Of a stretch of 64,000 nt of DNA, positions 1-9,900 are shown in pieces. Positions within the stretch are counted from its first letter, which is position 1, and every line of letters begins with the position of its first letter. This DNA comes from Weissella ceti (GTDB lineage: Bacteria; Bacillota; Bacilli; Lactobacillales; Lactobacillaceae), in the NCBI RefSeq assembly GCF_018394055.1, contig NZ_CP074441.1, positions 496,001 to 560,000 on the forward strand, written 5' to 3'. Both the position numbers and the translations under genes were made by a program. A model generated the notes under the pieces. That model ran no database searches. It saw only the letters and a list, made by a program, of their open reading frames with translations, and was not told the DNA's origin.

Positions 1-703
1 GCCAGCCACAGGGGAATGGCTAGAATTGTTTGAGCAATTAAAGGCTGATGGATATGATGAAGCATTGGTAATCAATCTATCATCAACTATTTCTGGAACA
101 GTTAATACGGTGGCTAGTTTGGCTGATGCCGTTGATGGATTTAAAGTACATAGTTATGACTCAAAGCTAACTGTACGTATTATGGGCTTGCTTGTCTTGA
201 AAGCTGCGCAAATGGCTGCTGAAGATAAGAGCCTTGATGAAATCCTTGATGTATTGAACCAATTGACACCAACAATTGATGAATACTTTGTAGTGGATGA
301 TTTGCAAAACCTAGCTCGTGGTGGTCGTCTATCAAACGCGTCTGCTATTTTGGGATCAATGTTGAAGGTTAAGCCGATTTTGACTTTCGATAACGAAACA
401 AACTACACTTTCGATAACGAAACAAACTACATTGTGCCATTTGAAAAGGTGCGTTCAATGAAGAAGGCGCTAGGTCGTGCAGAAGAATTGTTCGTCCAAG
501 CCAAGGAAGAAGCGGATTACCCACTACATGGTTTGGTTGTTCATGCGAACAGTCCAGAAGCTGGTGCAAAGTTCCGTGATGCCATGCAAGAAAAGTATCC
601 TGATGTGCCATTTGACTTGTCTTACTTTGGACCAGTTATCGGTACACACTTAGGATCTGGTGCAATTGCACTAGCTTGGATGCGTGAACCCGACTCACTA
701 TAA
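1..703 (+). CDS. DegV family fatty-acid-binding protein, 5'-truncated by the window edge
   Basis: The reading frame is open from base 2, and the residues before the first possible start (PATGEWLEL) match the DegV family interior, so the gene begins outside the window and the TTG at 26 is not its start. DegV proteins bind a fatty acid and serve as the FakB subunit that presents it to the FakA kinase. The AARGGRLS-like segment (LARGGRLSNAS) and the C-terminal GTHLGSGAIALAW are the conserved ligand-pocket parts. An exact 24-bp in-frame tandem duplication (383-430) doubles the peptide TFDNETNY just before IVPFEKVRS. A second degV follows 48 bp downstream, so the two form a tandem paralogous pair, probably cotranscribed. 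Confidence 0.88.
   Translation, partial: PATGEWLELFEQLKADGYDEALVINLSSTISGTVNTVASLADAVDGFKVHSYDSKLTVRIMGLLVLKAAQMAAEDKSLDEILDVLNQLTPTIDEYFVVDDLQNLARGGRLSNASAILGSMLKVKPILTFDNETNYTFDNETNYIVPFEKVRSMKKALGRAEELFVQAKEEADYPLHGLVVHANSPEAGAKFRDAMQEKYPDVPFDLSYFGPVIGTHLGSGAIALAWMREPDSL
383..430 (+). repeat. 24-bp exact in-frame tandem duplication inside degV
   Basis: Two identical copies, 383-406 and 407-430, each encode TFDNETNY. Relatives normally have a single TFD(N/E)xxxxIVPFEK stretch here, so one copy is an insertion of eight residues, probably by replication slippage. Confidence 0.95.
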
Positions 704-751
704 CTATCAATTGAGATGCATTAATCGCAGAAATGATGAGGATTTAAAATA

Positions 752-1597
752 ATGGCAAACGTAAAAATTGTTACTGATTCAGCTTCTATGATTCAACCGG
801 AAGAAGCCGCAAAGTACGGAATCACAATCGTCCCACTAACTGTGATGATTGATGGTAAGATCTACCAAGATAACGTAACCATCACACGTGAAGAATTCAT
901 GGAAAAGATGGCCGAAGCAGAAAACCTACCAACAACATCACAACCTTCATTGGGTGTCTTCACAGATGCATACGAAAGTATCATTGAAGAAGGTGTTGAA
1001 ATTGTGTCAATTCACTTGACTAAGGGATTGTCAGGAACTGCCAACGCTGCTGAACAAGCGGCTCGCATGGTTAACGCCGACATCACAGTGATTGATTCTG
1101 ACTTTATTGACCGTGCCGAAGGATTCCAAGTTTTGGCGGCAGCTGAAGTTGCGGCTAATGGTGGAACTAAGGAAGAAGTCTTGGCAGCCATTAAGGATGC
1201 CCATGATAAGACAGAACTTTACTTGACTGTTGCTGATTTGCACAACTTAGTTGCCGGTGGTCGTTTGTCAAAGACTGCTGGATTTGTGGCTGGTTTGATT
1301 AACATTCAAATTGGGGCACATGTGCAAGAAGGAAACATTAACGTTGAAGTTAAGGGCCGTGGGGCTAAGTCTACAAAGAAGTACTTGAACGGTGTCTTGG
1401 AAGAAATGAAGAACATTGAATCTGGCATTAAGGCTGCTCACATTTCACACGCAGATGCGTTGGATAAGGCCGAAGCATTCGCTGCTGAATTGAAGGAAGC
1501 TTTCCCAGAAGCAACAATCACAGTCAGCCAAACATCACCAACAGTTTCAACTCATACTGGACCAGGTGCACTTGGTTTCAGTTATGTTGCAAACTAA
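752..1597 (+). CDS. DegV family fatty-acid-binding protein (FakB-like)
   Basis: This 281-residue protein has the full DegV length. It begins KIVTDSAS, has TTSQPS near residue 62 for ligand carboxylate contact, HLTKGLSGT near 90, VAGGRLSK near 166 and HTGPGALG near the C terminus. It is expected to be cytosolic and to carry a fatty acid for phosphorylation and entry into phospholipid synthesis. A GAGGA Shine-Dalgarno at about 737-741 precedes the ATG. It follows a truncated paralogue directly and ends at a strong terminator. Fatty-acid specificity cannot be read from the sequence. Confidence 0.92.
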   Translation: MANVKIVTDSASMIQPEEAAKYGITIVPLTVMIDGKIYQDNVTITREEFMEKMAEAENLPTTSQPSLGVFTDAYESIIEEGVEIVSIHLTKGLSGTANAAEQAARMVNADITVIDSDFIDRAEGFQVLAAAEVAANGGTKEEVLAAIKDAHDKTELYLTVADLHNLVAGGRLSKTAGFVAGLINIQIGAHVQEGNINVEVKGRGAKSTKKYLNGVLEEMKNIESGIKAAHISHADALDKAEAFAAELKEAFPEATITVSQTSPTVSTHTGPGALGFSYVAN

Positions 1598-1616
1598 TTA
1601 TTGATTGTAAATAGGC

Positions 1617-1650
1617 AAAGTCCAATTGTGAAAACGGTTGGACTTTTTTG
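1617..1650 (+). terminator. Rho-independent terminator after the degV pair
   Basis: A perfect 9-bp stem (AAAGTCCAA / TTGGACTTT) is followed by a T tract. It ends the degV transcript. Confidence 0.9.
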
Positions 1651-1966
1651 TTGTCTTTTTTATCCGTGTATAATAAAAGTATATAATTTCATCCTAATAC
1701 TAGACGTTAAATCAAAAGAAATAAGACGTGGTATGGATTATAAATAGTGTCCGTCTACATCGTACAATAAAGTTTTTTTCACAAATTTTTTTAATGGTAC
1801 ATACCGGTTTGTTTGGTTTTTAATAATTTCAAAAAACGGGCGATTTGCACTAAAATGACTAGATTATGTCTTGTTTTTGTTTTAAAAATTTAAAATAAAT
1901 CAAGGTAAAAGGTTGTGTTTTGTTGTTATTTTTAAAGTTTTAGACGGTTTTTGGTCAGTGATCTGC
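1651..1966. other. Intergenic AT-rich region upstream of dld
   Basis: About 300 bases without a credible gene. There are long T and A tracts and scattered TATAAT-like words (for example 1669-1674), but no well-spaced -35 partner and no convincing structured RNA. It is probably upstream regulatory DNA for the following gene. Confidence 0.5.
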
Positions 1967-1995
1967 TTGACAACAATAAGGAAAACGTTTACATT
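1967..1995 (+). promoter_or_regulatory. dld promoter overlapped by a cre (CcpA) site
   Basis: A perfect -35 TTGACA (1967-1972) is followed, 17 bp later, by TACATT (1990-1995). GGAAAACGTTTACA at 1980-1993 matches the cre consensus TGWAANCGNTNWCA at 13 of 14 positions and covers the spacer and -10. That arrangement implies carbon-catabolite repression of the lactate dehydrogenase gene. Confidence 0.6.
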
Positions 1996-2099
1996 TATAT
2001 GGTCTGGTACGTCGTATAATCAGCGTTCGGCGTACATTACTATTTATTTTATATGTGATTGTTTAAATATTAGGGAATCGTAAGGATAGGGGAGAAAAA

Positions 2100-3782
2100 A
2101 TGTCAGTTTTATCAGAATTAAGTGCTGTCGTTGGTAAGAAGCACGTTATTAGTAATGAAGCCAAGTCTCTACGTTACCGTAAGGGATACCGTTCAGGTAA
2201 GGGACCTGCTTTGGCAGTGGTCCAACCAGGAACAATGATGGAATTATGGCAAGTTCTACAAATCTTGCACAAGAATAACATTGTCATCATCATGCAAGCA
2301 GCTAACACAAGTTTGACTGAAGGATCAGTCCCAACAACTGGGTATGACCGTGAAGTTGTGGTTGTTAACGGAATCCGTATTGCCGGTGTACAATTGATTA
2401 ACGAAGGTCACCAAGTTTTGGCTTTCCCAGGAACAACTTTGTTTGCTTTGGAAAATGAATTGAAGCCATTGGAACGTGAACCACACTCAGTTATCGGATC
2501 ATCAACGTTGGGTGCCACAGTTATTGGTGGAATTAACAACAATTCAGGGGGAGCCTTGGTTAACCGTGGACCTGCCTACACAGAATTGGCCTTGTATGCA
2601 CGTATTAATGAAGATGATGAATTGACTTTGGTTAACCACTTGGGTATTGAACTAGGGGATACACCAGAAGAAATCATTACAAACCTTGAAAACCGTGCAT
2701 TTGACATTGATGCAGTGCCAGCGTCAGAACATGCTGCCCACAACAAGTCATACCGTGAACGTGTTCGTGATGTGGATGCTGATTCACCAGCTAGTTACAA
2801 TGCAGATCCAAACCAATTGTACGAAGTATCTGGGGCGTCTGGTCACGTGGCAGCCTTTGCAGTGCGTTTGGACACGTTTGAAAAAGAACCTGAATCAAAG
2901 ATGTTCTATATTGGAACGAACAACACCCTAGTACTTGAGGAAATTCGTCGTCAAGCGTTGAGTGAATTTAAGACAATGCCAGTTTCAGGGGAATACATGC
3001 ACCGCGATGCATACGATATTGCCAAGAAGTATGGTAAGGACTCATTGGTTGTGATTGACAAGCTAGGAACTGACTTCTTGCCATTCTTGTTTGGGATGAA
3101 GGCTGATGCAGAACGTATGTTGGATCACATTCCATTCTTTAAGCCATACTTCCCAGACCGTTTGATGCAAAAGATGAGTTACGTTTTGCCAAACCAATTG
3201 CCAGCAAAGATGGAAGATTACCGTAATAAGTATGAACACCACTTGCAATTGAAGATGTCTGGGGCAGGAATTGAAGAAGCACGTGAATACCTAACAGCTT
3301 TGTTCCAAGAAGCAGAAGGTGACTTCTTTGAATGTACACCTGCAGAAGAAAAGAAGGCATCATTACACCGTTTCGTTGCCGCTGGAGCTGCCATTCGTTT
3401 TGAAGAAGTGCACCAAGATGAAGTTGATGATATCTTGGCACTAGACATTGCTTTGCGTCGTAATGATCACAACTGGTTTGAAGTTCTACCAGAAGAAATT
3501 GATAAGCAAATCGAACACAAGTTGTACTACGGTCACTTCTTGTCACACGTTATGCACCAAGACTACATCGTTAAGAAGGGTGTTGACGCTAAGAAGTTGA
3601 AGGAACAAATGCTTGAAATTTTGGACCAACGTGGAGCCATCTACCCAGCTGAACACAATGTTGGACACATGTACCATGCTGCACCAACATTGGTCGCGCA
3701 CTACAAGAAGAACGACCCAACTAACAGCTTTAACCCTGGAGTTGGTAAGACAACAATGCACAAGTACTGGCAAGAATTCTAA
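2100..3782 (+). CDS. dld: D-lactate dehydrogenase, FAD-dependent, quinone-type
   Basis: This 560-residue protein resembles E. coli Dld (571 residues). It oxidises D-lactate to pyruvate with FAD and passes electrons to membrane quinones. The N-terminal FAD_binding_4 fold shows QPGTMMELWQVLQ, QAANTSLTEGS and VIGSSTLGATVIGGINNNSGG (residues about 40-155). The C-terminal half is the Dld membrane-binding domain. The start has a strong Shine-Dalgarno (AGGGGAG, about 2088-2094). It is monocistronic between two terminators, and codon use is strongly adapted, so high expression is likely. The overlapping cre site suggests expression once fermentable sugar is exhausted. Quinone dependence is inferred from the family. 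Confidence 0.9.
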   Translation: MSVLSELSAVVGKKHVISNEAKSLRYRKGYRSGKGPALAVVQPGTMMELWQVLQILHKNNIVIIMQAANTSLTEGSVPTTGYDREVVVVNGIRIAGVQLINEGHQVLAFPGTTLFALENELKPLEREPHSVIGSSTLGATVIGGINNNSGGALVNRGPAYTELALYARINEDDELTLVNHLGIELGDTPEEIITNLENRAFDIDAVPASEHAAHNKSYRERVRDVDADSPASYNADPNQLYEVSGASGHVAAFAVRLDTFEKEPESKMFYIGTNNTLVLEEIRRQALSEFKTMPVSGEYMHRDAYDIAKKYGKDSLVVIDKLGTDFLPFLFGMKADAERMLDHIPFFKPYFPDRLMQKMSYVLPNQLPAKMEDYRNKYEHHLQLKMSGAGIEEAREYLTALFQEAEGDFFECTPAEEKKASLHRFVAAGAAIRFEEVHQDEVDDILALDIALRRNDHNWFEVLPEEIDKQIEHKLYYGHFLSHVMHQDYIVKKGVDAKKLKEQMLEILDQRGAIYPAEHNVGHMYHAAPTLVAHYKKNDPTNSFNPGVGKTTMHKYWQEF

Positions 3783-3828
3783 TTTCTTGTTTCGTAACGA
3801 CTTGCGTTTAAGATAATAGCCAAAAGTA

Positions 3829-3871
3829 AAAGCCATTAAGAGATTAAATTCTTTCTCTTAGTGGTTTTTTT
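3829..3871 (+). terminator. Terminator after dld
   Basis: The stem AAGCCATTAAGAGA pairs with TCTCTTAGTGGTT, followed by a run of seven T. Confidence 0.85.
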
Positions 3872-4030
3872 GATGGGCGTAATCCTATTAATTACCCTAA
3901 CAACATCTAATTGAGCAATTTATCCGCAACAACAAATCAAGCATTAAACGTAAATCTCACTGACAATCGCTTATTTAAGGTGAAATGTGCTAAAATTAGT
4001 CAATACATTTGATTATGAAGGAGGCTAAGT

Positions 4031-4252
4031 ATGCGCCGTCCATTTTACAGCTGGCTGATGACAGAACAGAATCCAATTGCACTCACTGACGTGCAGCAAT
4101 TCGCAAATGGTGCATTCTATGACTTGCAATTTCCAAAGCAAAGTCAAGATTTCGATGAAATTTCTAATTACTTAGAAGTTAATGCACCATATTTACACAG
4201 TATGACAACCTTTGATGAGGCTTGGGAAATGTACCAAGCGTCTGAAGGATAG
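4031..4252 (+). CDS. yozE: YozE family (UPF0346) small protein
   Basis: This 73-residue protein carries the YozE SAM-like signature: FYSWLMTEQ, FANGAFYDLQFPKQS, FDEISNYLE and FDEAWEMY. The family is found across Firmicutes and folds as a small helical bundle. Its molecular role is not established. A near-perfect Shine-Dalgarno (GAAGGAGGC, 4017-4025) precedes the ATG. It is followed 16 bp later by rbgA and is probably cotranscribed with it. Confidence 0.9.
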   Translation: MRRPFYSWLMTEQNPIALTDVQQFANGAFYDLQFPKQSQDFDEISNYLEVNAPYLHSMTTFDEAWEMYQASEG

Positions 4253-4268
4253 GAAAGGATTTACACAC

Positions 4269-5147
4269 ATGGCACAAATTATTCAATGGTACCCAGGTCA
4301 CATGGCGAAGGCCTTCCGTTTGATGCGCGAAAACATGAAGCACGTAGATATCGTGTTTGAATTGGTTGATGCACGTATTCCGGTTTCTTCACGTAACCCA
4401 GAACTTGATAAGGTTTTGGGAAACAAGCCACGTTTGATGATTATGACAAAGACTGACTTGGCTGACCCAGATCGTACAAACGAATGGCTACGTTACTTCC
4501 GTCAAAACGACATGAACGTTGTGGCCTTGGACACACGTAACCACAAGACACCACAAATTATCACAAAGGCAGCGCGTAACGTCTTGGCAGATAAGTGGGA
4601 AGCGTTGGCTGAAAAGGGTGTTAAGGATAAGGCTATCCGCGCACTTGTGGCGGGGATTCCTAACGTTGGTAAGTCAACATTGCTTAACCACCTTGTGACA
4701 AAGAACGTAGCCATTACTGGAGACCGTCCAGGGGTTACTAAGAAGCTACAATGGTTGAAGACACCAACTAACCTTGAACTTTTGGACACCCCAGGGGTGC
4801 TTTGGCCAAAGTTTGAAGACAAGCGTGTTGGGCAACACCTAGCAATGACTGGGGCCATCAAGGACCAATTGATTAACCTAGACGATATTGCGTTGGTAAC
4901 GTTGAAGTTCATGCGTGATTATCACCCAGAGGCGATCGTTGAACGTTACCACTTGCCTGAAGACGCGTTTGAAACAATGTCAGACGTTGATATCTTGTTG
5001 TTGATCACAAAGAAGCTTGGCTTCAAGGATGATTACAACCGTGCAGCTGAACGTATGTTGATTGACTTGCGTCGTGGTAAGTTGGGAACATACACAGTTG
5101 AATTGCCATCTGACAACATTGGTGAGGTGCAAGAAGATGCCGACTGA
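4269..5147 (+). CDS. rbgA: Ribosome biogenesis GTPase RbgA (YlqF)
   Basis: This 292-residue circularly permuted GTPase is needed for late assembly of the 50S subunit. The order of motifs is permuted: G4 as TKTD near residue 60, then the P loop GIPNVGKST near 128-136, and G3 DTPGV near 174. The N terminus IQWYPGHMAKA is diagnostic. The C-terminal region is the RNA-binding helical domain. The ATG at 4269 was chosen because it follows AGGAAAGG and matches the family start; an earlier in-frame ATG lies inside yozE. Its end overlaps the start of rnhB by 11 bp, so the two are translationally coupled. Confidence 0.95.
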   Translation: MAQIIQWYPGHMAKAFRLMRENMKHVDIVFELVDARIPVSSRNPELDKVLGNKPRLMIMTKTDLADPDRTNEWLRYFRQNDMNVVALDTRNHKTPQIITKAARNVLADKWEALAEKGVKDKAIRALVAGIPNVGKSTLLNHLVTKNVAITGDRPGVTKKLQWLKTPTNLELLDTPGVLWPKFEDKRVGQHLAMTGAIKDQLINLDDIALVTLKFMRDYHPEAIVERYHLPEDAFETMSDVDILLLITKKLGFKDDYNRAAERMLIDLRRGKLGTYTVELPSDNIGEVQEDAD

Positions 5148-5901
5148 GACAATTGCGAGCATTAAAGCGCAATTAGCAGCAGGTGCATCTGAAGCAGATT
5201 TAGCTCGTTGGCGAACAGATGAACGCCAAGGAGTCCAAAAACTGTTAGTGCAACAAGAAAAGAAGGCCGCTAAGGCGGCGGCTGACGCCAATGCTTTTCA
5301 AGAACGTCTATCATTTGAACGTGATGCTTGGCAACGTGGGTTAACGGTAGCTGGTGTTGATGAAGTTGGGCGTGGACCATTAGCAGGACCGGTTGTTGCG
5401 TGTGCAGTGGTAATTGATGACACATTTGATTTAATCAGTGTGCATGATTCAAAGCAATTATCACAAGTTAAGCGTGAAGCACTGGATGCAGATATCAAAG
5501 AACAAGTGGTAGCTTATGCATTTAGTGTTATCGATGCAGACATTATTGATGATGTGAATATCTATGAAGCAAGTCGAATTGCAATGAAGGAAGCGATTGA
5601 AAAGCTGCCAACGCAACCAGATGAATTGTTATTAGATGCAATGACGGTGGATTTACCACAACCACAAGAAAAGTTGATTAAAGGGGATGACCGTAGCATT
5701 AGTATTGGTGCGGCTTCAATCCTGGCAAAAAACTATCGTGATGAATTGATGACTAAGTACGCCGAACAATATCCGGGGTATGGATTTGAACAACATGCCG
5801 GATACGGAACCAAGCAACACTTAGAAGCGTTAGCAACATTAGGTGTGACACCGATTCATCGTAAGACCTTTAGTCCGGTCATGAAGTATCTAAACGATTA
5901 A
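5137..5901 (+). CDS. rnhB: Ribonuclease HII
   Basis: This 254-residue enzyme cleaves RNA in RNA-DNA hybrids, including single ribonucleotides in DNA. The catalytic GVDEVGRGPLAGP motif lies near residues 71-83 and supplies Asp and Glu. SIGAASILAK near residue 190 and a C-terminal GYGFEQHAGYGTKQH complete the RNase HII core. The residue 1-60 extension is typical of Bacillota RnhB. The ATG at 5137 lies within the rbgA end, preceded by GGTGAGGTG. The rbgA-rnhB-dprA order is conserved in related bacteria. Confidence 0.95.
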   Translation: MPTETIASIKAQLAAGASEADLARWRTDERQGVQKLLVQQEKKAAKAAADANAFQERLSFERDAWQRGLTVAGVDEVGRGPLAGPVVACAVVIDDTFDLISVHDSKQLSQVKREALDADIKEQVVAYAFSVIDADIIDDVNIYEASRIAMKEAIEKLPTQPDELLLDAMTVDLPQPQEKLIKGDDRSISIGAASILAKNYRDELMTKYAEQYPGYGFEQHAGYGTKQHLEALATLGVTPIHRKTFSPVMKYLND

Positions 5902-5966
5902 TAATCTAACAAATAAAAAATCATGTATGATTCACCGTCCTTTCTTACTAAAGAGAGGGGATAGCG

Positions 5967-6803
5967 ATGAACGTACATGATTTTTTATTTTGGCTTGTTT
6001 CCTTAGGATCATTGTCTCCGAAGAAACGAACGCAGTTATGGCAGTTAGGTTACCAACTAACCGATGACGATCGTGCGAAGTTAGTATATACATTAAGTAG
6101 GCAAGGTAAAGTACAAGCACCTAATCAATTATTGATTGATCAACTGAAAAGCCAACAATATGTTTCCATTTTAGATGATCATTATCCACGATTATTAAAA
6201 GAAATCGCCCAGCCGCCGTTGGTTTTATTCTATCGGGGCGATATTAGCTTGTTGAAGCAAAAAAGCGTCGCAATTGTTGGATCGCGAAAGCATACAAGTT
6301 ATGGTGCTATGCTGATTCAGCGCTGGATTCCAGAAATCGTTAAAAAAGATATTGTAACGATTTCTGGTGCTGCAATTGGTGTGGATGGATTGGTTCATAA
6401 GGCTACTTTAGCAGCGAAAGGAAAAACGATTGCTGTATTGGGGCATGGATTTTCTCATGCATATCCTAAAGAGCATTACGGTTTATTGCATATGATTGCT
6501 AAACAAGGTTTGGTTGTTACCGAATATGCACCGTGGATGGTACCAAAGAGTTGGCGTTTTCCTGAACGAAATCGAATTGTTGTTGGATTAACCCAGGATG
6601 TCTGGGTAGTTGAAGCGCAGTGTAATTCTGGGTCTTTAGTAAGTGCAAATATTGCATTAGATGAAAACCGAGAAGTTTGGTGTGTGCCTGGCGATATTTC
6701 GCGCACACAATCACAAGGGACCAATCAATTGTTTCAAGATGGTGCGAATGTATTATTAGATGTTTTTTCACTTGTTGAATCAATTGAAAAAGCTGATGGA
6801 TAA
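5967..6803 (+). CDS. dprA: DNA-processing protein DprA (Smf)
   Basis: This 278-residue protein has the DprA Rossmann core. VAIVGSRKHTSYG near residue 95, TISGAAIGVDGLVHKAT near 130, FPERNRIVVGL near 190 and the SGSLVSANIALDENREVWCVPG stretch near 215 are the conserved blocks. DprA binds incoming single-stranded DNA and loads RecA during natural transformation. The C-terminal winged-helix domain seen in some homologues is absent, as in several Bacillota. AGAGGGG at about 5952-5958 is the Shine-Dalgarno. Codon use is less adapted than in rbgA. It is last in the cluster and ends at a terminator. Confidence 0.92.
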   Translation: MNVHDFLFWLVSLGSLSPKKRTQLWQLGYQLTDDDRAKLVYTLSRQGKVQAPNQLLIDQLKSQQYVSILDDHYPRLLKEIAQPPLVLFYRGDISLLKQKSVAIVGSRKHTSYGAMLIQRWIPEIVKKDIVTISGAAIGVDGLVHKATLAAKGKTIAVLGHGFSHAYPKEHYGLLHMIAKQGLVVTEYAPWMVPKSWRFPERNRIVVGLTQDVWVVEAQCNSGSLVSANIALDENREVWCVPGDISRTQSQGTNQLFQDGANVLLDVFSLVESIEKADG

Positions 6804-6828
6804 TTCCGTGTATCTACCATAATTAATG

Positions 6829-6880
6829 AAAAACTGAGCAAAAAGAATGGGGAATTACCCGTTTTTTTACTCAGTTTTTT
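6829..6880 (+). terminator. Terminator after dprA
   Basis: Arms AAAACTGAG and CTCAGTTTT enclose a 31-base loop that has a second small G/C hairpin (GGGGAATTACCC), and are followed by T residues. Confidence 0.7.
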
Positions 6881-6993
6881 CATTGACTTTGCTTTAAGCT
6901 TACTTTAAAGTTGTAAATTGAGTTACAAAAATATAATGAATAAAATATATCTTTGTCGTGAAATAACATTTTTTATCATCAGGGGGGATGACA

Positions 6994-9900
6994 ATGGATC
7001 ATAATTTCAAAAAAACACGTTTCAAAATGTACAAGTCTGGAAAGATGTGGGTGGTCATGGGAGCAACCTTTTTGGGAGTTAACGTGACAACTACGGCATC
7101 AGCCGATGTTAATGCAGCTTCTAAACAACAAGCTGGTAATATTCACAAAGTTGCAGATGCAAAACAAGACACCAAATCAGCTGAAAAGATAGTACATATT
7201 AAGCCAACTGAGCAAGGCGACAAGCCAAAGGCAGACATTAAAAAGTCAGAACGTAAGGTTGCTGACAAACTTAATGATGAAGCAGTACATAAGGTTAATG
7301 ATAAGCAAGTACATAAATTAGCTCAAAAATCTAAGTCTACACATAATGAATCAGATAGTAAAAAAGTTACAGAAGTAGCTAAGAAGAACGAAAAAATTGG
7401 ATCAAAACTAGCTAAGCATGATAATCGCGATAAAGATAAGCATTCTGATCACGATAAAAACAAAGACAAGAATAACCAAGGATTAACAATTAGTGACGCT
7501 GATTATCCACAACAAATGGATTTGGGTAAGTTCGAGAACAAAGCCGAATACAAATTCCAAATGTTGATGAGCTCTGATAAGCGCCGTAAGCTAATTTTGA
7601 CGTCAAATCGATCTGCAGATGGTGTTATTCATGTGTACTACATGGTTTGGAACGGTAGTCGTTGGGATCACAAAAACCAATACACATTAGAAAAACACCG
7701 TTCAGTTTCTCGTAGTAACGGTTACTACAATGAATTTACAATCCATAATGATGATTTTGGTGGATTGATTCAATTTACGGATCGTTGGTCTCGAGCCTTT
7801 GACTTTGGAGCGTATGATCCTAATCAATTGGTAAATAATATTACATTCTTTGTGCCTAAGGTTATCCAACAACGCGTTCATTATGTGGATGAAGCGGGAA
7901 AGACAATCTCAGAACAATTAATTCAAAAAGGATTGACTGGACAAAAGTACACGACACCACGTCCAAAGAAGATTGAAGGATATGACATCGAAGAACCTAA
8001 GAATGCGGATGGTACGATGTCTCAATTTGGAAAAGTTGGGGCTAAGTACGAGCGTAATTTCCACGATGGAACAAAGATTGTCTTTACTCAATTAGATGAA
8101 GACGGAACAATGCAAGCAGACGTGTTTGATAACAATGACCCGTATAACCGAGGACAACGTGCATCACACTCTGTCATTGTTAAAAAGGGTGAAACAGCTC
8201 GCGATAAGTACTATAAGTTTAATAGCTGGGGAGTCCAACAACGTAATTACTGGTTGTTAATTGTTAATCCATACGTTCAGCAAACACAAGATATTAAGTA
8301 CGTTTATAAGAAGCGTACATTAGAGAAACAAGTACATAAGGTTAAGCGCACAGTAAAACCAGTTGATAAGCAAGGTAATCAAGTTGCACCAGATATTGTC
8401 GAAGAAGTTACCTTTGAACGTGAAGGAATTAAGAACAATGTAACTGGTGAAATTGAATGGAATGATTGGACATCTACTAATGATACGTTAGGGGATGTTA
8501 AAGCGCCTAAGGTTGAAGGAATGATGCCAGAACGTCAAGTTGTACCTGGACAAAAAATCACGCCTGATATGACAGATTTCGTTGAACATATCGTTTATGA
8601 TGATAAGATTTCAGAAGTTAAGGAATCAAAATCAGTTGAACGAGTAATCAAATACATAGATAAGCACGGTAAGGAAGTCGCGCCATCAACGAAGGAAATC
8701 ATCGAATTCAACCGAACAGGAACAAAGAACGATGTAACTGGAGAAATCGAATGGAACGACTGGATCGCTAGTGAAGAAGGATTCAAGTCAGTAGATTCAC
8801 CTAAGGTGAATAACATGACACCTTCTCGTCCGAAGGTTGACGGAATCACAGTCAAGCCTGGCGATAAGGATATCTACGAAGAAGTTATCTACGAAGATAA
8901 CCACTCAGAAGTATCAGAATCAAAGAAGGTTGAACGTGAAATCAAGTACGTCGATAAGCACGGTAAGGAAGTCGCGCCATCAACGAAGGAAATCATCGAA
9001 TTCAACCGAACAGGAACGAAGAACGATGTGACTGGAGAAATTGAATGGAACGACTGGATCGCTAGTGAAGAAGGATTCAAGTCAGTAGATTCACCTAAGG
9101 TGAATAACATGACACCAAACCGTCCAACTGTAGATGGACAAAAGGTTCAACCAGGCGATAAGGATATTAAGGAAGAAGTTATCTATGAAGATAACCATTC
9201 AGAAGTATCTGAATCAAAGAAGGTTGAACGTGAAATCAAGTACGTTGATAAGCATGGTAAGGAAGTCGCGCCATCAACGAAGGAAATCATCGAATTCAAC
9301 CGAACAGGAACGAAGAACGATGTGACTGGAGAAATTGAATGGAATGACTGGACATCAACGCAAGATGGCTTTGATACGATCACGTCACCAGAAGTAGAAA
9401 ACATGACACCTTCTCGTCCGAAGGTTGATGGAATCACAGTCAAACCAGGCGATAAGGATATTAAGGAAGAAGTTATCTACGAAGATAACCACTCAGAAGT
9501 ATCTGAATCAAAGAAGGTTGAACGTGAGATCAAGTACGTCGATAAGCATGGTAAGGAAGTCGCGCCATCAACGAAGGAAATCATTGAATTTAATCGAACA
9601 GGAACGAAGAACGATGTGACCGGAGAAATTAAATGGAATGACTGGACATCAACGCAAGATGGCTTTGATTCAGTGGATTCACCTAAGGTGGATAACATGA
9701 CACCTTCTCGTCCGAAGGTTGACGGAATCACAGTTAAGCCAGGCGATAAGGATATTCAGGAAGAAGTTATCTACGAAGATAACCACTCAAAAGTATCTGA
9801 ATCAAAGAAGGTTGAACGTGAAATCAAGTACGTCGACAAGAACGGTAAGGAAGTTGCCCCATCAACGAAGGAAATCATCGAATTCAACCGAACAGGAACG

